Part shown: positions 62,301 to 64,000 of the stretch, one piece after another | How the letters are laid out: the number at the start of each line of letters is the position of its first letter | Numbering within the stretch: the stretch's first letter is position 1 | Assembly: GCF_016888515.1 (NCBI RefSeq) | Contig: NZ_JAFEJK010000001.1 | Location: forward strand, 1,955,475-2,019,474 | DNA: 64,000 nt | Direction of reading: 5' to 3' | Source of the DNA: Shimia biformata | GTDB lineage: Bacteria > Pseudomonadota > Alphaproteobacteria > Rhodobacterales > Rhodobacteraceae | Translations under genes and position numbers: made by a program | The notes under the pieces: generated by a model | The model's input: only the letters and a program-made list of their open reading frames with translations | Told to the model about the DNA's origin: nothing | Database searches by the model: none

Positions 62301-62610
62301 CCGGGTGACGGTTGCCGAAAGCAGCGCGGTCGGCGCGTCGATGGGAATTTCGATGGATGGGCATTACTATCCCGCGATCGGTGCATTCGACATGCAGGGG
62401 GTGTTGTCGCCGATCTACCTTGTGAACGCGGTCGGGCGGCCCATGTCCAAGCGTGGCGAAGGGTTGATCGGGTTCAACTACAACCTGCGCGGCGACGCCT
62501 CTGATCCACAGGTTTCGGTCAACCCGCTTTCGGCCTTGACGCCGGGCTTCTTCCGAGAGATTTTCCGCCGCCCAGCCCCCAATCTCGACTCAAACCGCCC
62601 ACAGAACTGA
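59356..62610 (+). CDS. AsmA/YhdP-like inter-membrane transport protein (DUF3971)
   Basis: A very long protein, 1084 residues from TTG 59356, or 1106 from the ATT at 59290. One N-terminal membrane helix (LLPLISAALVGCVVFVLGVAI) anchors an extended periplasmic beta-groove of the DUF3971/YhdP/AsmA type, which moves phospholipid between inner and outer membranes. Domain markers: WARDRVSRVLAEQSPHYDI, then repeated beta stretches, and a C-terminal AsmA-like section (GVMDLTLLPHGAGSYDGELK, ISVVGLLEQMNGQGIAFND). It lies 6 bp before queA. The coordinates use the first conventional start. Confidence 0.87.
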   Translation: MGLLPLISAALVGCVVFVLGVAISGRPIVLPDWARDRVSRVLAEQSPHYDIDFGKVSLVFEDGFHPRLQVQNVAVGDVETGVSLELAEIDTTLSLGELASGRVAPRSLSLVGATLTLRREADGSFNLAFGEGGGLTGNVSGLGDVGSLVERLFKRPELAQVSRIEAHAVSLRYDDVRAGQGWTIDGAEMRLDRDDTGARLGASLSLLGGRDYASQMEVSLETSFTSQAAALGFTFTDMPSEDIALQSPALAWLGVIRAPISGAVRVEAGEDGALLPMNATLQIAEGVLRPNEATRPVPFQSGRAYLRYDPTSAIVTFQEVSVESEWVTATGQGRLILKGDNSAEGPVLGNEMLGQFTITHVTANPLDLYAEPLTIEETFADLRLRLDPFEVTLGQLVVRDRGHLARFDGRLWAGEAGWELALFGAMDRLDPKWLVSVWPENAKGKTRKWIDENILGGWAENLHAALHLVPGKRPDLYVDFGFHDADVKFAKTLPPAENAVGYATLMDNRFSVYVEKGTVLADAGGRVDATGTVFEILDTRIKKHPPARVGLKAKGSITAGLSLLDREPLSLMTKNDLPVTLADGRAEASGELRFNLRPKLEPGELKFDVAANLSGVRTGHFVRDKVIASSALKVRATNDGVRIGGRGRLGELPFNAAWQQLSGPENKGKSHVSGTVRFSENSLRDLGIELPGGWIGGEGQGQMEIRLEKGEASRFTLTSDLAGLDLTIPPLGWRKGPDQRGRLKVEGWLGDTPVVDRLELDGQGLEARGRVTLAREGGLKLASFDRVRLGNWLDVQAELRGQGPGVPPQLVVQGGKLDMRGMPARTAGETTGGATGGPIRARLEQVQISDGIALRSFSGEFTDGGRNGVFIGRVNGGPSVTGAMTSVGNRSAFRIKSDDAGAVFAAAGLLKSARGGVMDLTLLPHGAGSYDGELKVTNTRVREAPAIAELLNAISVVGLLEQMNGQGIAFNDVYARFRMSPDRVTVAESSAVGASMGISMDGHYYPAIGAFDMQGVLSPIYLVNAVGRPMSKRGEGLIGFNYNLRGDASDPQVSVNPLSALTPGFFREIFRRPAPNLDSNRPQN

Positions 62611-62616
62611 CCCACG

Positions 62617-63672
62617 ATGCAGCTTTCCGATTTCGACTTCGATCTGCCCGAGCGGTTGATCGCCACGCGACCTGCGTCGCCGCGCTCGTCCGCCCGTCTC
62701 TTGGTGGCCGAGGGCGACAGGATCACCGACGCCATCGTGCGCGATCTGGTCGACTGGCTGCGCCCCGGCGACCGGCTGGTTCTGAACGATACCAAGGTCA
62801 TCCCGGCGCGGCTGTTCGGCGAGCGCCGGCGCATCGGTGAACAGGGCGAAACCCGCGCCCGGATCGAGGCGACCTTGCTGGAACCCAAGGGTGGCGCGCG
62901 CTGGTCGGCGCTGGTGAAACCCTTGAAAAAGGTCCGTGACGGCGAGGTGATCCACTTCTCGGACGTGTTGTCGGCCAGGCTGGTCGAACGGGGCGACGGG
63001 CAGGCGGTGCTTGAGTTCGACCTCACGGGCGAGGATTTCGATACCGCGTTGGCCGAGGCAGGCGCGATGCCGCTGCCGCCCTATATCGCCGCCAAACGTG
63101 CCGCGGACGAGCAGGACAAGACCGACTATCAGACCGTCTGGGCGAAGCATTCCGGCGCGGTGGCGGCGCCGACCGCGTCTTTGCATTTCGACGAGGCGCT
63201 GCTGGCGGCACTCCAGGCAAAAGGCGTCACCTTCACCCATGTCACCCTGCATGTCGGCGCGGGCACTTTCCTGCCGGTCAAGGTCGAGGACGTCAGCCAG
63301 CACAAGATGCATGGCGAATGGGGCCGCGTCAGCCCGCAGGCGGCGGAAGAAATCGCCGCGACCAAGGCGGCAGGCGGGCGGGTGATCCCGGTCGGCACCA
63401 CCGCGCTGCGGCTGATCGAAAGCGCCGCCCGCGACACCGGGCAGATTGCCCCGTGGGAAGGGGTTACCGACATTTTCATCTATCCCGGCTTCACCTTCCA
63501 TGTCGCCGACGCGCTGATGACCAATTTCCACCTGCCGAAATCGACGCTGATGATGCTGGTCTCGGCCCTGATGGGACAGGACCGGATCAGGGAGATCTAT
63601 GACCACGCGGTCGCCAGCGATTACCGATTCTTCAGCTATGGTGACGCCTCGCTTCTGATCCCCGACAGGTGA
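62617..63672 (+). CDS. queA: SAM:tRNA ribosyltransferase-isomerase QueA
   Basis: A 351-residue enzyme that transfers and isomerises the ribosyl group of SAM to preQ1-tRNA, giving epoxyqueuosine at the wobble position. Start [18 protein letters not shown], then [58 protein letters not shown] and [18 protein letters not shown] are strong QueA markers. Length is standard. Tgt and other queuosine genes are not in the window. Confidence 0.96.
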   Translation: MQLSDFDFDLPERLIATRPASPRSSARLLVAEGDRITDAIVRDLVDWLRPGDRLVLNDTKVIPARLFGERRRIGEQGETRARIEATLLEPKGGARWSALVKPLKKVRDGEVIHFSDVLSARLVERGDGQAVLEFDLTGEDFDTALAEAGAMPLPPYIAAKRAADEQDKTDYQTVWAKHSGAVAAPTASLHFDEALLAALQAKGVTFTHVTLHVGAGTFLPVKVEDVSQHKMHGEWGRVSPQAAEEIAATKAAGGRVIPVGTTALRLIESAARDTGQIAPWEGVTDIFIYPGFTFHVADALMTNFHLPKSTLMMLVSALMGQDRIREIYDHAVASDYRFFSYGDASLLIPDR

Positions 63673-63773
63673 TCCGGGCGCAAACGGGCTGGTAAACTTC
63701 GCAGCCGGACATGTATTTGTCGCATATTCCATGTCACAACGCCGACAGGCCTAGGGACGCAAAGTAAAAGAAC

Positions 63774-64000
63774 ATGATCGATTTCATCAAACACGCCTGG
63801 GCGCTTCTGCTTGGGGTTCTCCTTCTCATGGTGGGCAACGGCATGCAGGGCACGCTTCTGGGTGTGCGCGGCCAGATCGAGGGGTTTTCGACCTTCGAGA
63901 TGTCGCTGGTCATGTCGGCCTATTTCCTTGGCTTCCTGGGCGGATCGCGGATGACGCCGAACATGATCCGGCGCGTTGGCCACGTGCGGGTCTTTGCGGC
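63774..64000 (+). CDS. MFS transporter, N-terminal part (3' end outside window)
   Basis: The first 75 codons of a membrane transporter cut by the window edge. Two hydrophobic helices are visible: AWALLLGVLLLMVGNGMQG, and EMSLVMSAYFLGFLGGS, followed by MTPNMIRRVGHVRVFA, the loop 2-3 region with a basic motif typical of MFS proteins (YcaD-like). ATG 63774 is preceded by AAGTAAAAG. Substrate unknown. The 101-bp gap after queA shows no gene. Confidence 0.8.
   Translation, partial: MIDFIKHAWALLLGVLLLMVGNGMQGTLLGVRGQIEGFSTFEMSLVMSAYFLGFLGGSRMTPNMIRRVGHVRVFA

Overview
The window is about 64 kb of GC-rich chromosomal DNA, coding on both strands at high density. Protein families and gene order point to a marine-type alphaproteobacterium of the order Rhodobacterales (Roseobacter group). 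The evidence is the yceD-rpmF-plsX-fabH-ihfA-merR run facing bamE, the lptF-lptG-lptD-surA-pdxA-ksgA run facing pepA-holC, DUF4167 next to prfA-prmC, a long-form dCTP deaminase, a bactofilin beside a DUF5930/M23 peptidase, and an OlsB-type acyltransferase. I see no prophage, insertion sequence, CRISPR array or rRNA operon. This is core genome with small accessory patches.

Layout. 0-9.7 kb: end of an unrecognised gene, a DMT exporter, erpA facing dgt, argS, a SPOR-domain protein, nagZ, scpA-scpB, a small basic protein and dcd. 9.7-14.8 kb: tRNA-Pro(GGG) with its own promoter and terminator, then merR, ihfA, fabH, plsX, rpmF and yceD facing bamE. 14.8-23.4 kb: olsB, an ABC-F ATPase, an Ada-like Cys protein of unknown function, a flavodoxin-fold quinone reductase with a MerR-type promoter, an SDR, tyrS facing anmK, a DUF985 cupin and a HAD dehalogenase. 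23.5-36.7 kb: eno, two DMT exporters, a Fur-family regulator, a PhzF protein, an EEP hydrolase, selO, a GNAT, a nucleoside hydrolase, a ferric-iron binding protein, mazG, an outer-membrane barrel, an M20 amidohydrolase and DUF1499. 36.8-48 kb: prfA-prmC, DUF4167 with a structured leader, then the outer-membrane biogenesis operon from lptF to ksgA. 47-54 kb: pepA-holC, class I aldolase, a MAPEG protein, a gene remnant, pgk, two cyclophilins and DUF4336. 54-64 kb: a palindromic repeat element, DUF3179, a small secreted protein, bactofilin with M23 peptidase, DUF455 with Bcp, a YhdP/AsmA-like giant protein, queA, and the start of an MFS gene.

The genes cooperate in a few themes: envelope assembly (BamE, LptDFG, SurA, SPOR, bactofilin/M23, AsmA-like), murein recycling (NagZ, AnmK), phospholipid and fatty-acid entry (PlsX, FabH, OlsB), translation (ArgS, TyrS, PrfA, PrmC, L32, KsgA, QueA, tRNA-Pro) and lower glycolysis/gluconeogenesis (Eno, Fba, Pgk).

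Most of the interest lies in cis-regulation. LacI-type TGTTA-N-CG-N-TAACA operators sit in the same upstream position at eno and fba. A textbook 19-bp-spacer MerR/SoxR promoter precedes the quinone reductase. A YYGAC-N7-GTCRR dyad fills the spacer of the iron-binding-protein promoter. Other points are a deletion scar of an AidB-like acyl-CoA dehydrogenase, a probable ATT start codon on the YhdP-like gene, and a well-formed leader hairpin upstream of the DUF4167 gene. I found no clearly novel multi-gene system.
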